DNA of 7,529 nt from NCBI GenBank assembly GCA_903958265.1, contig CAJBSQ010000206.1, positions 1 through 7,529 of the forward strand, given 5' to 3'. The notes under the pieces were generated by a model. That model was given only the letters and a program-made list of their open reading frames with translations. It searched no databases and was not told the DNA's origin. The translations under genes and the position numbers were made by a program. How positions within the stretch are numbered: the stretch's first letter is position 1; each line of letters begins with the position of its first letter. Of the stretch, positions 1 to 7,529 are shown piece after piece. The DNA is from an uncultured Planctomycetaceae bacterium (GTDB taxonomy: Bacteria > Planctomycetota > Planctomycetia > Pirellulales > UBA1268).

Positions 1-50
1 ACACACGACGTCGAAACACCACAAACCGGAGCAGAAAACCTCGCGCAGGA

Positions 51-92
51 AAACAAAAAAACCTGGTGGGGCTCGGCTGAGCCCCACCAGGT
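51..92 (-). terminator. Rho-independent terminator of the 16S rRNA unit
   Basis: Positions 61-74 and 79-92 form a perfect 14-bp inverted repeat (ACCTGGTGGGGCTC and its reverse complement) around a 4-nt loop. Read on the minus strand, the hairpin is followed directly by a T-rich run, the complement of 51-60, interrupted by one G. This is the classical intrinsic terminator form for leftward transcription. The plus-strand side has no T tract, so it should act in one direction only. It lies about 210 nt after the 16S 3' end with no other RNA gene between, so it most likely ends the 16S transcript. Positions 1-50 beyond it show no feature I can support. Confidence 0.93.
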
Positions 93-1825
<1,733 letters not shown>

Positions 1826-1983
1826 TTGGTTCTTCATGCCACACCTACCGAAGCAGATGCGGCGTTGATTCGCCTGAATCTCAAGAGATTCGATCTAACT
1901 TATTGAAAAAAATGGTTCATGAACGAACACCGGTTACCCGGTCTTCGGTCACTTGCCGGTCACAATCGCGTGCCGGCCGAAAC

Positions 1984-1995
1984 CAAAAGAGATCA
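1984..1995 (-). other. Leader half of putative 16S processing stem
   Basis: The transcript reads TGATCTCTTTTG here and can pair fully with 152-163 in the trailer, closing a loop that contains the whole 16S. It sits just downstream of boxA, where the 5' strand of the RNase III stem commonly lies in bacterial rRNA leaders. The assignment rests on complementarity and position only. Confidence 0.5.
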
Positions 1996-2005
1996 ACTGC
2001 CGAAT

Positions 2006-2017
2006 TGTCAAAGATCA
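2006..2017 (-). promoter_or_regulatory. boxA-like rRNA antitermination site
   Basis: The minus strand reads TGATCTTTGACA followed by AATT. The well-known E. coli rRNA leader boxA is TGCTCTTTAACA, also followed by AATT, so 10 of 12 bases agree. In rRNA leaders boxA RNA binds NusB/NusE (S10) to build an antitermination complex that prevents Rho-dependent arrest. Its place between promoter and 16S is as expected. The TTGACA contained in it should not be read as a -35 box. Confidence 0.72.
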
Positions 2018-2059
2018 GTCCGCCCTGGGAACGTTGCCATTCCTTCAGGCGAGCCTCCA

Positions 2060-2087
2060 AGCATAGCAGCGTTCGACCACGGGTCAA
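2060..2087 (-). promoter_or_regulatory. Sigma70-type promoter of the 16S rRNA unit
   Basis: On the minus strand a -35 hexamer TTGACC (2082-2087) is followed after 16 nt by a -10 hexamer TATGCT (2060-2065), with an extended -10 TG one base upstream. The predicted start is near 2053, leaving a leader of about 228 nt before the 16S 5' end. An A/T-rich patch at about 2107-2115 lies where an UP element would be, although slightly far. This is the best housekeeping-type promoter upstream of boxA. It is predicted from motifs only. Confidence 0.7.
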
Positions 2088-2213
2088 CAGCCTGCAATGC
2101 TGCCGAGAAAATTTCGGCGAACAGCCTTTATCGGCATGCCGGCACCGGGGCTTCAGTCGCGACGCAGCCGCCGCCCGGGAGGTTCGCAGCCCCCACGAAA
2201 CGCCTGCAAGTCT

Positions 2214-3347
2214 CTATTTTTCTGCATCCAAGACCACCGTCACGTCGAGTTGGTGCCCCTCTCGCTGCACGCTGATCAGGACCTGATCCCCCGGATTTCG
2301 TGACTCCACCGCTGAGAGAAAATCGTCCGCAGTCCGCACCGCTTGCCCAGCCACGGCGACGATCAGATCCGCTCCCGCCCGATCAACCCGCGAGGTTTCA
2401 ACGGTGAAAGGCCCCTGACGCCGCCGTTCCCGGATGATTTTGAACCCTCGGAGCCCAGCTCGCTCCGCGGGCCCATCCGGGGCGAGTTCGGCCACCACGA
2501 GCCCCGCATCCGACTGGTAGACCCGGGCGATGCCGGCGTCGGGCCGCACCACCTTTCCCTGTCGAATCAGCTGCGGCACGATCCGCGATAGGGTGCCGAC
2601 CGGGATGGCAAATCCCACGCCGGCGCTCTGGCCGGTGCGACTGGCGATCGCCGTGGTCATGCCGATCAGGTGGCTGCCGCTATCCACCAGCGGGCCGCCT
2701 GAGTTGCCCGGGTTGATCGCGGCGTCTGTTTGGATGATTGATTTGATGGTCCGGCCCGTTTTCGTGGGCAGCGACCGGTTGAGGCTGGAGATGATGCCCG
2801 TCGTGAGCGTCCGCTCGAGGCCGAACGGGTTGCCAATCGCAAACACCCGCTGGCCGACCCGCAGATCGTTGGACATGCCAAACGTCACGGGATGCAGGAT
2901 TGCCTCGGGAGCCTCGACCTTGATCACCGCCACGTCGGTCGCCGGATCGATGCCGATCACCCGCGCGGCGTGGGCAGAACCGTCGTAGAGCACGGCCTGA
3001 ATCTCACGGGCTCCTTCGACGACGTGAAAGTTGGTGAGCACGTGCCCCTCCCGATCCAGCACGATTCCGGATCCGGCCCCCTCTGACGGCACCTCCATCA
3101 GAAACAGCCCCGTGGCCACCGTGGCCTTCGTGTTGATGTTGACCACGCCGCGATTCACCGCCTCGTAGACGGCAATGTTGGTCTGCTCCTCCACCGTGAA
3201 ACGGCGGTCTCCACTCGCCGCGACGACCGGATGTGGTGCCACCTGTCCGCAGACCACCGGCGCCGACACGATTCCGAACCCTGGCATCGCCGCCAGGCAG
3301 AGCCAGCGACAAGCATGAAATCCCAGGTGGGCTCGAAAACGAGGCAT
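2214..3347 (-). CDS. HtrA/Deg-type trypsin-like serine protease, exported, single PDZ domain
   Basis: This gene encodes a 377-residue serine protease of the HtrA/Deg family, which degrades misfolded proteins in the cell envelope. The catalytic triad is complete: His108 in TNFHVV, Asp138 in DPATDVAVIK, and Ser216 in GNSGGP, with the usual QTDAAINPG run just before. Residues 1-37 form a signal peptide (Arg-rich start, hydrophobic segment about 15-32, possible cleavage near CGQVA). The protease domain covers about 65-265 and one PDZ domain about 268-376, so the domain count resembles DegS rather than DegP, but there is no obvious retained anchor. The PDZ carries a basic insert of about 20 residues (302-324) between AGLRG and ADLIVAV. 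I chose the ATG at 3347 (weak GAAAG 6 nt upstream) over an in-frame ATG at 3410, because the likely promoter starts transcription at about 3406 and the signal peptide fits better. The gene ends with TAG at 2214-2216, 126 bp before the rRNA promoter, and is divergent from the large VWA gene. Confidence 0.93.
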   Translation of the reverse strand: MPRFRAHLGFHACRWLCLAAMPGFGIVSAPVVCGQVAPHPVVAASGDRRFTVEEQTNIAVYEAVNRGVVNINTKATVATGLFLMEVPSEGAGSGIVLDREGHVLTNFHVVEGAREIQAVLYDGSAHAARVIGIDPATDVAVIKVEAPEAILHPVTFGMSNDLRVGQRVFAIGNPFGLERTLTTGIISSLNRSLPTKTGRTIKSIIQTDAAINPGNSGGPLVDSGSHLIGMTTAIASRTGQSAGVGFAIPVGTLSRIVPQLIRQGKVVRPDAGIARVYQSDAGLVVAELAPDGPAERAGLRGFKIIRERRRQGPFTVETSRVDRAGADLIVAVAGQAVRTADDFLSAVESRNPGDQVLISVQREGHQLDVTVVLDAEK

Positions 3348-3412
3348 AAAAAACTTTCGGCGATGTGATCCCGGGTCTCGTCGCCGGCGTGGCACCGCGA
3401 CCGACCGCATCG

Positions 3413-3441
3413 ATTATCGGAGCCACCTGCCGGCAGACCAA
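3413..3441 (-). promoter_or_regulatory. Candidate promoter of the HtrA-like protease gene
   Basis: On the minus strand TTGGTC (3436-3441) is followed after 17 nt by GATAAT (3413-3418), a good sigma70-like pair. The predicted start near 3406 lies just downstream of the in-frame ATG at 3410 and about 59 nt upstream of the ATG at 3347, which favours the shorter protein. This rests on motif match only. Confidence 0.55.
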
Positions 3442-3518
3442 GACGAGTTGTCGACGGCGAGAAGGGGGGCGACGCGGCACTGAGCGGGAAAAAGCCGCGA
3501 AACCCGGCCAGACCGACG

Positions 3519-3540
3519 TTGGCGGGTTGGGCCCCGCCAA
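3519..3540. repeat. 8-bp inverted repeat overlapping the VWA-gene promoter
   Basis: TTGGCGGG (3519-3526) and CCCGCCAA (3533-3540) are perfect inverted arms separated by 6 nt. The left arm contains the candidate -35 box of the downstream gene, and the right arm ends just before its -10 box. A dyad in this place could be an operator for a dimeric regulator. It could also be chance in GC-rich DNA. It has no T tract on either side, so it is not a terminator. Confidence 0.5.
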
Positions 3541-3547
3541 ATATGCT
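3519..3547 (+). promoter_or_regulatory. Candidate promoter of the large VWA gene
   Basis: TTGGCG (3519-3524) lies 17 nt before TATGCT (3542-3547). The -10 hexamer is identical to that of the rRNA promoter in this window. The predicted start at about 3554 would leave a 5' untranslated region of about 41 nt. The -35 match is weak, so confidence is moderate. Confidence 0.45.
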
Positions 3548-3582
3548 TTCCTCTGGAATCGTGCCGGCTTTCGGCCCCCCTC

Positions 3583-3586
3583 GGAG
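3583..3586 (+). promoter_or_regulatory. Ribosome binding site of the large VWA gene
   Basis: GGAG lies 8 nt upstream of the ATG at 3595 and matches the anti-Shine-Dalgarno CCTCC of the 16S gene in this same window. No other in-frame start lies in the preceding 50 nt, so this site decides the start. Confidence 0.65.
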
Positions 3587-3594
3587 CGCTCGCC

Positions 3595-6500
3595 ATGTCC
3601 CGCCATTGGTTGCCTGCTTTCGCGATCGCCTCCGGCATCGCCCTCGCGGCGAGCGTTTCGTCCGCGGCGACCGCGGTATCGGTGACCCTGGTCGAATCCT
3701 GCCCAGCCACCGGCGATCAGCCGGCGGTGACGGCCGTGGGCCTCCGTGCGGCCGAGTCGTTCGCCGCCGAGGGAACCCACGTTCTTGTGCTCGTCGATAC
3801 CTCCGCCAGCCAGACGGGGAATCACCGACAGCGTGCCGCGGAGGCCCTCACTGGCCTGCTGGATGGGGCGCGGGCTGGCGACCGGTTCGCGATTGCCGCG
3901 GTCGACGTCGCCTGCACGCCGCTCTCCGGCGGATTTCACGCGGCAGATGCCGCCCCGTTCAAGCAGGCTCGACTCGCGCTCGACGCCCGTACGCCGCTTG
4001 GATCGACCGACCTGGTAGCCGTCATGGAAGAGGCCACGCGACTATTCGCCGGCACCACCGGACCGCGAGCCGTGGTCTACATCGGAGACGGCCCCGGCCT
4101 CAACGGCATCGATGCGGCCGATTTTTCCAGGCTCCTGTCCCTGCTCCGCGATGAGCGGGTGTCGGTGTCGAGCGTCGGCATCGGTCCCCAGGTGAACTGG
4201 ACATGTCTGGCGGCGCTTGCCAACGCGACGGGTGGCATGCTGGCCGTTCCCGGGGTCGGCGACGATGCCGCTGCGGCCGGCAGCCGGATCGGCGGTCTTG
4301 CGATCCAGCCCGTGACCTGGCCGGGAAACGTCACGTTCTCGGGCACTGCTCCCGAATCCCGGGTGCGGATGCTGCCGGACCACCTGCCGCCGCTTCGCGG
4401 CGACCGCGATTCCATCGTGCTCATCGAAGGGGATCTCTCCGACGCACGCCTCGAACTCGCCCTGCCTGGCGGACCCGCCATCCCCCTCGTTATTCCGTCC
4501 GCCGCAGCCCGCGAGGAAAACGCCTACCTCGCCGAACTCGCTCGCAACGCGCGGCCCACCAACGGGGTGTTCCTGCCGCTGCTCGGCCGCGAGGGCCTGG
4601 CGTTGGCCCAGACCATGATCCGCGGTGAGGCGGCCACGCTCGCCGTGCTGTCACGGCAGGCCGAGGCCACCGGTGCCCACTCGTCCGCCATGCGGCTCGC
4701 CGAGGCATCGCTGCGGCGCGACCCCGACAACACCGATGCCTCGTTGATCCGCGAGGTCGCGCTCCGCCAACTCGAGGCCAACCCCGACGACCTGCCACCG
4801 CCCGGTGTCGCCGACGGCGGAGCCCTGCCGTTCGACCCCGCCGATCCGGCTGCTTCTGGTAGGCGAGAGGCCTCCACCGGGCCGGACGGCGAACTCGCCG
4901 AACTCGAGGCGATGCGCCGGGTGCGGGCCCAAGGCCTCGAGCAAGACACGGCCGTGAAACTCCGCGCGGCGCGAAACCTACTTGCCAGCGATCCTGATCT
5001 GGCCCGCGAGCGGCTCAAGGAACAACAGCAGGTCATCGACCAATCCGACGACCTCGACGCCGGCATGCGGCAGCGTCTCCTCGCGCAGATCGAGATGCGG
5101 ATTCGCGAATCGATCGTTCGGTCGCGGGAAAAGGTGGAATGCGATCTCGTCAACGAACGGCGGGCAGCCATCGGCCGCGAGCGGGCCCGGCTGACCAGCG
5201 AACTGCAGCGGCGAGAGGAGAAGATCAAGCAGCTGACCGAACGGTACAACGCGCTGGTGGAGGAGGGTATCCGCGTGGGCTACCAACGGCCCACAAACGC
5301 GTTTGTGCAGGCGGAGCGGGACGTCGCCGAGGTCATCGCCGAGGAGGCGCCGCCGCTCTATGCCAACTATCCGATCCCGATGACGGCCCGTGAAGTGGGC
5401 CGCACGGCCCCCCTCGTCGCCCGGATCCTCGATTACGACGCCGAGAACACCCGCGTCCGCCGCGACCAGGAACGCGGGTTCATGGATGTCCTCCATCTGA
5501 CCGACGTTGCCGGCATCCCCTTCGCCGACGAGCCGCCCATCCTCTACCCGAGCGCTGAGCGGTGGAAGGAACTCACCCGCCTCCGCGAGAAGTACAAGTC
5601 GGTCGACCTGGCGAACCCGGGCAGCAAGGAGCAGAAAATCTACGCCGTCTTGGATGAGCCCGTGTCGCGATTCGAGTTCACGGAGACCCCGCTCCGCGAT
5701 GTCATCGCCCAGATCCGGGATGCGCACGGCATCCCGGTGGAACTTGACGTCAAGGCGCTCGAAGACGCGGGCATCGATCTGGATACGCCGATCACCCAAA
5801 ACCTCTCGGGGATTTCGCTCCGTTCCGCCCTGCGACTGCTGCTTGGCAACATCGACCTCACCTACCTGATCAAAGACGAAGTGCTCCTGATCACGACCAA
5901 GGAGAAGGCCCAGGAAAACCTGGTCGTCAAGGTCTATCCGGTCGCCGATCTGGTGATGCCGATCAATCCAGGCTCGGGCTTGAATCCCTTCCAGACAGGC
6001 GGCGGCATGGGAGGGCAAGGCGGTATCAATAGCGGCCAGGGCATGGGAGGCGGCATGGGGGGAGGCGGCATGGGCGGCGGCGGGATGGGTGGCGGCGGCT
6101 TCTGCTGGGTGGCCCGCGAGGTGTATGGGGTGCACGATCCCCGCTGGCTCGTCTTTCGCGACTGGATCACAGCCGACGCGCCGGTATGGCTGCGTGACGC
6201 CTACGGAGCCCATGGCGAGCGCGTGGCCGCTTGGATCCACGACAAGCCGCGGATGAAGTCGGCACTGCGACTGCTGATGAACCAGGCCATTCACGGCCGG
6301 GCCGCGGAGGATCTCTCGGGAGGTCACTTCCAGGTGGCCGGCGCCAAGACGCGACTGGCCCGCGGCACGAGTCCCCCGATCGTGCAGACCGCGGCCACGT
6401 CCGGAGCCGAAAAGGCTGCGAGCCTCCCGCCGGCGGAGGACCGGGTGGGCCTGCCGGAGGCCGTTCTGGCCGCGGGCGACCTGCCTGCGGCGCTCAAGGC

Positions 6501-7529
6501 TTATCTTCCCGCCATCGACGACGCCGCGCCACGCGGTGCCGCCGACGCACGAGACGCCGCGCTGCGGTTGGCGCAGGTGCGGGTTTCGGCTGCTGAACTC
6601 GGCCGCAAGGGTTCATTTGACAAGGCGGCCGACCTGCTTTCGGCGGCGATCGCCTGCGGTCATGGCGAGCCCTGGATGTACGAATCGCTGGCCTTGGCCA
6701 TGGAAGCCGCGGGCCGTCCGCGGGCGGACGTGGAGCGGGTCCTGCTCTCGGGAGCCGACTTCGCCTCGAGCACCATCGATCTGATGCAGCTGGCCAACTA
6801 CCTGGCCCGGTTTGGGTCCGACAAGCAGGCCCTGCGGCTTTGCCGCACCATCACCCGAATCGATCCTGCCAGCCGCGAGGCCTACGCGCTGGCGATGGCG
6901 GTGGCCGCGAGAACGAACGACGTCGAAGCCCTCGCCTGGGCCTGCCCCGGCGTGCTCGCCCACGAGTGGCCCGCGGGGCAGCAGGAGGTGGTGACACGGG
7001 CCGCCCGCCTTGCCAAAGCCACGGTCGACGCCCTCGAAAAGCAGGGCCGCGCGGAAGCCGCCGTGAGCTTCAAGGCTGCGGTCGATGCGGCGCTGATCCG
7101 CGATCTCGTGATCGATCTCTCCTGGACGGGTGACGCGGACGTCGACGTGGTCGTCGAGGAACCGGCCGGCACGGTCTGCTCCCTCTCCGCGCCGCGGTCG
7201 GCGTCGGGAGGCGTGCTGTTGGGTGATAACGACGCGGCCATCGATCCCGACAACGCGACCCAGCACGAACGATACGTGGCCACGGAGGCATTCCCGGGCG
7301 AGTATCGGATCCTCGTGCGGCGGGCAGCCGGAAAGGTGGCGGCCGACACGCTCACGGCCGAGATGACGATCCATCGCGGCACCGATCGCGAACAGGTGCT
7401 GCGGCGGCAGATTCGCATCGGCGCCGACGACCAACTGCTCTCGGTGAACGTGCCCGAGGGCCGCCGTCGGGAACCGCTGCTGGACGCCCAGATCGCCCAC
7501 GACGTGAACACGCAGCGAATCCTCGGCAA
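3595..7529 (+). CDS. Large exported multidomain protein: VWA, coiled coil, STN-like, CFI-like, DUF2135-like (partial, 3' end cut by window)
   Basis: One frame stays open for 1311 codons from ATG 3595 to the window edge, without stop, and continues beyond it. Domains in order: signal peptide 1-24 (hydrophobic 6-21, cleavage near VSSA); von Willebrand A domain about 62-225 with a full MIDAS (DTSAS 68-72, Thr138 in GSTD, Asp165 in IGDG), so it should bind a divalent metal; beta-rich segment about 240-302; helical TPR-like stretch about 306-395; Pro/Asp/Gly linker to 432; charged coiled coil about 433-557; a region about 559-682 with IPFADEPPILYP near 641-652; STN-like domain about 683-789 (FEFTETPLRDVI, ISLRSALRLLL, DEVLLITT), related to the N-terminal short domain of secretins and TonB-dependent receptors; Gly/Met-rich linker 802-835; CFI-box-like module 837-899 starting CWVAREVYG; helical repeats about 955-1155; DUF2135/YfaP-like beta domain about 1169-1262 (DLSWTGDADVDVVVEEP). 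No secretin channel is visible. I know this architecture from planctomycetes but no function for it. An envelope or outer-surface scaffold or binding role is plausible inference only. Confidence 0.93.
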   Translation, partial: MSRHWLPAFAIASGIALAASVSSAATAVSVTLVESCPATGDQPAVTAVGLRAAESFAAEGTHVLVLVDTSASQTGNHRQRAAEALTGLLDGARAGDRFAIAAVDVACTPLSGGFHAADAAPFKQARLALDARTPLGSTDLVAVMEEATRLFAGTTGPRAVVYIGDGPGLNGIDAADFSRLLSLLRDERVSVSSVGIGPQVNWTCLAALANATGGMLAVPGVGDDAAAAGSRIGGLAIQPVTWPGNVTFSGTAPESRVRMLPDHLPPLRGDRDSIVLIEGDLSDARLELALPGGPAIPLVIPSAAAREENAYLAELARNARPTNGVFLPLLGREGLALAQTMIRGEAATLAVLSRQAEATGAHSSAMRLAEASLRRDPDNTDASLIREVALRQLEANPDDLPPPGVADGGALPFDPADPAASGRREASTGPDGELAELEAMRRVRAQGLEQDTAVKLRAARNLLASDPDLARERLKEQQQVIDQSDDLDAGMRQRLLAQIEMRIRESIVRSREKVECDLVNERRAAIGRERARLTSELQRREEKIKQLTERYNALVEEGIRVGYQRPTNAFVQAERDVAEVIAEEAPPLYANYPIPMTAREVGRTAPLVARILDYDAENTRVRRDQERGFMDVLHLTDVAGIPFADEPPILYPSAERWKELTRLREKYKSVDLANPGSKEQKIYAVLDEPVSRFEFTETPLRDVIAQIRDAHGIPVELDVKALEDAGIDLDTPITQNLSGISLRSALRLLLGNIDLTYLIKDEVLLITTKEKAQENLVVKVYPVADLVMPINPGSGLNPFQTGGGMGGQGGINSGQGMGGGMGGGGMGGGGMGGGGFCWVAREVYGVHDPRWLVFRDWITADAPVWLRDAYGAHGERVAAWIHDKPRMKSALRLLMNQAIHGRAAEDLSGGHFQVAGAKTRLARGTSPPIVQTAATSGAEKAASLPPAEDRVGLPEAVLAAGDLPAALKAYLPAIDDAAPRGAADARDAALRLAQVRVSAAELGRKGSFDKAADLLSAAIACGHGEPWMYESLALAMEAAGRPRADVERVLLSGADFASSTIDLMQLANYLARFGSDKQALRLCRTITRIDPASREAYALAMAVAARTNDVEALAWACPGVLAHEWPAGQQEVVTRAARLAKATVDALEKQGRAEAAVSFKAAVDAALIRDLVIDLSWTGDADVDVVVEEPAGTVCSLSAPRSASGGVLLGDNDAAIDPDNATQHERYVATEAFPGEYRILVRRAAGKVAADTLTAEMTIHRGTDREQVLRRQIRIGADDQLLSVNVPEGRRREPLLDAQIAHDVNTQRILG
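5998..6099 (+). repeat. Gly/Met-rich low-complexity tract coding GGGM-type repeats
   Basis: Within the large gene, residues 802-835 are almost only glycine and methionine, with about five GGGM-like units and a few Gln, Ile, Asn and Ser. The DNA is an imperfect ggcggcatg/ggaggcggcatggg repeat. It joins the STN-like domain to the Cys-led CFI-like module and is likely a flexible linker. Such repeats are prone to length change between strains and to assembly error, but the frame on both sides is coherent here. Confidence 0.85.

Larger units (their letters stand above)
1826..2053 (-). other. 16S rRNA 5' leader
   Basis: This is the predicted transcribed leader, from the likely start about 7 nt past the -10 box to the mature 16S end. 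It contains the boxA-like site (2006-2017), the 5' half of the putative processing helix (1984-1995), a small hairpin with arms GAATCTC (1876-1882) and GAGATTC (1885-1891), and a 4-bp hairpin GGCG/CGCC at 1861-1874. No protein frame here is credible. The 126 bp between the promoter and the upstream protease stop (2088-2213) hold no convincing terminator, only a weak 5-bp hairpin at about 2102-2118 and an A/T-rich patch that could act as an UP-like element. Confidence 0.65.

Noticed and set aside
1939..1961. Three CGGTC direct repeats in the rRNA leader as a protein-binding array
   Set aside because: The spacing is irregular (7 and 11 nt) and the motif is short. Chance in GC-rich DNA is enough to explain it.
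2006..2011. TTGACA on the minus strand as a -35 box
   Set aside because: No TATAAT-like hexamer lies 15-19 nt downstream, and the bases belong to the boxA-like site. The promoter at 2060-2087 fits better.
2102..2180. A terminator for the protease gene
   Set aside because: Only a 5-bp hairpin and a CGGCATGCCG palindrome are present, and neither is followed by a T tract on the minus strand.
1903..2303. Plus-strand frames of up to 127 codons over the rRNA leader and promoter
   Set aside because: They lie antisense to the rRNA leader and the protease 3' end, carry no recognisable domain, and cover the promoter and boxA signals.
3249..3260. A lipobox (PVVC) in the protease signal peptide
   Set aside because: The residue before the Cys is Val and the one three before it is Pro. 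Neither fits the usual L-[AS]-[GA]-C pattern.
3349..3380. A twin-arginine signal (HRRKFF) in the longer form of the protease
   Set aside because: The motif lies upstream of the preferred start, and the hydrophobic segment begins too far downstream for a typical Tat signal.
3004..3939. 311-codon minus-strand frame spanning the divergent intergenic region
   Set aside because: It overlaps the protease in another frame and the 5' part of the VWA gene antisense, crosses both promoters, and is low-complexity Arg/Gly-rich.
4978..6327. 449-codon open frame on the minus strand
   Set aside because: It is antisense to the VWA/STN gene, whose frame shows coherent domains throughout. Its Pro/Met-rich stretch is merely the complement of the Gly/Met tract. 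Long antisense frames are expected in GC-rich DNA.
6613..7500. 295-codon open frame on the minus strand
   Set aside because: It is antisense to the helical-repeat and DUF2135-like part of the large gene and has no recognisable motif or start signal.

Overview
The window comes from a member of the Planctomycetota, most likely near the Pirellulales (the order is inference). The 16S rRNA gene on the minus strand carries exact matches to the planctomycete probe sites PLA46 (1763-1780) and PLA886 (945-963) and to the EUB338-II site (1492-1509). The two protein genes are GC-rich and belong to families that, from memory, are typical of planctomycetes.

Layout. 1-2087 is a self-contained 16S rRNA transcription unit read leftward: promoter (2060-2087), leader with a boxA-like antitermination site (2006-2017), 16S gene (302-1825), trailer of about 210 nt, and a perfect 14-bp hairpin followed by a T tract (51-92). 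No 23S, 5S or tRNA lies between the 16S and the terminator, so this is an unlinked 16S gene. 2214-3347 (minus) encodes an exported HtrA/Deg-type serine protease with a complete catalytic triad and one PDZ domain. 3348-3594 is a divergent intergenic region with a plausible promoter for each neighbour. 3595-7529 (plus) is a single open frame, cut by the window edge after 1311 codons. It encodes a very large exported multidomain protein: signal peptide, von Willebrand A domain with a complete MIDAS, coiled coil, STN-like secretin N-terminal short domain, Gly/Met-rich linker, CFI-box-like Cys module, helical-repeat region and DUF2135/YfaP-like beta domain.

How it fits together. The protease and the large protein are both predicted to be exported and are transcribed divergently, so a shared envelope role is possible but only an inference. 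The 16S unit has its own promoter and terminator and is probably independent of both. There is no transposase, integrase, CRISPR array, toxin-antitoxin pair or recognisable defence locus. The least-explained object is the large VWA/STN/CFI/DUF2135 protein. I recognise its parts as a recurrent planctomycete architecture, but I know of no assigned function.
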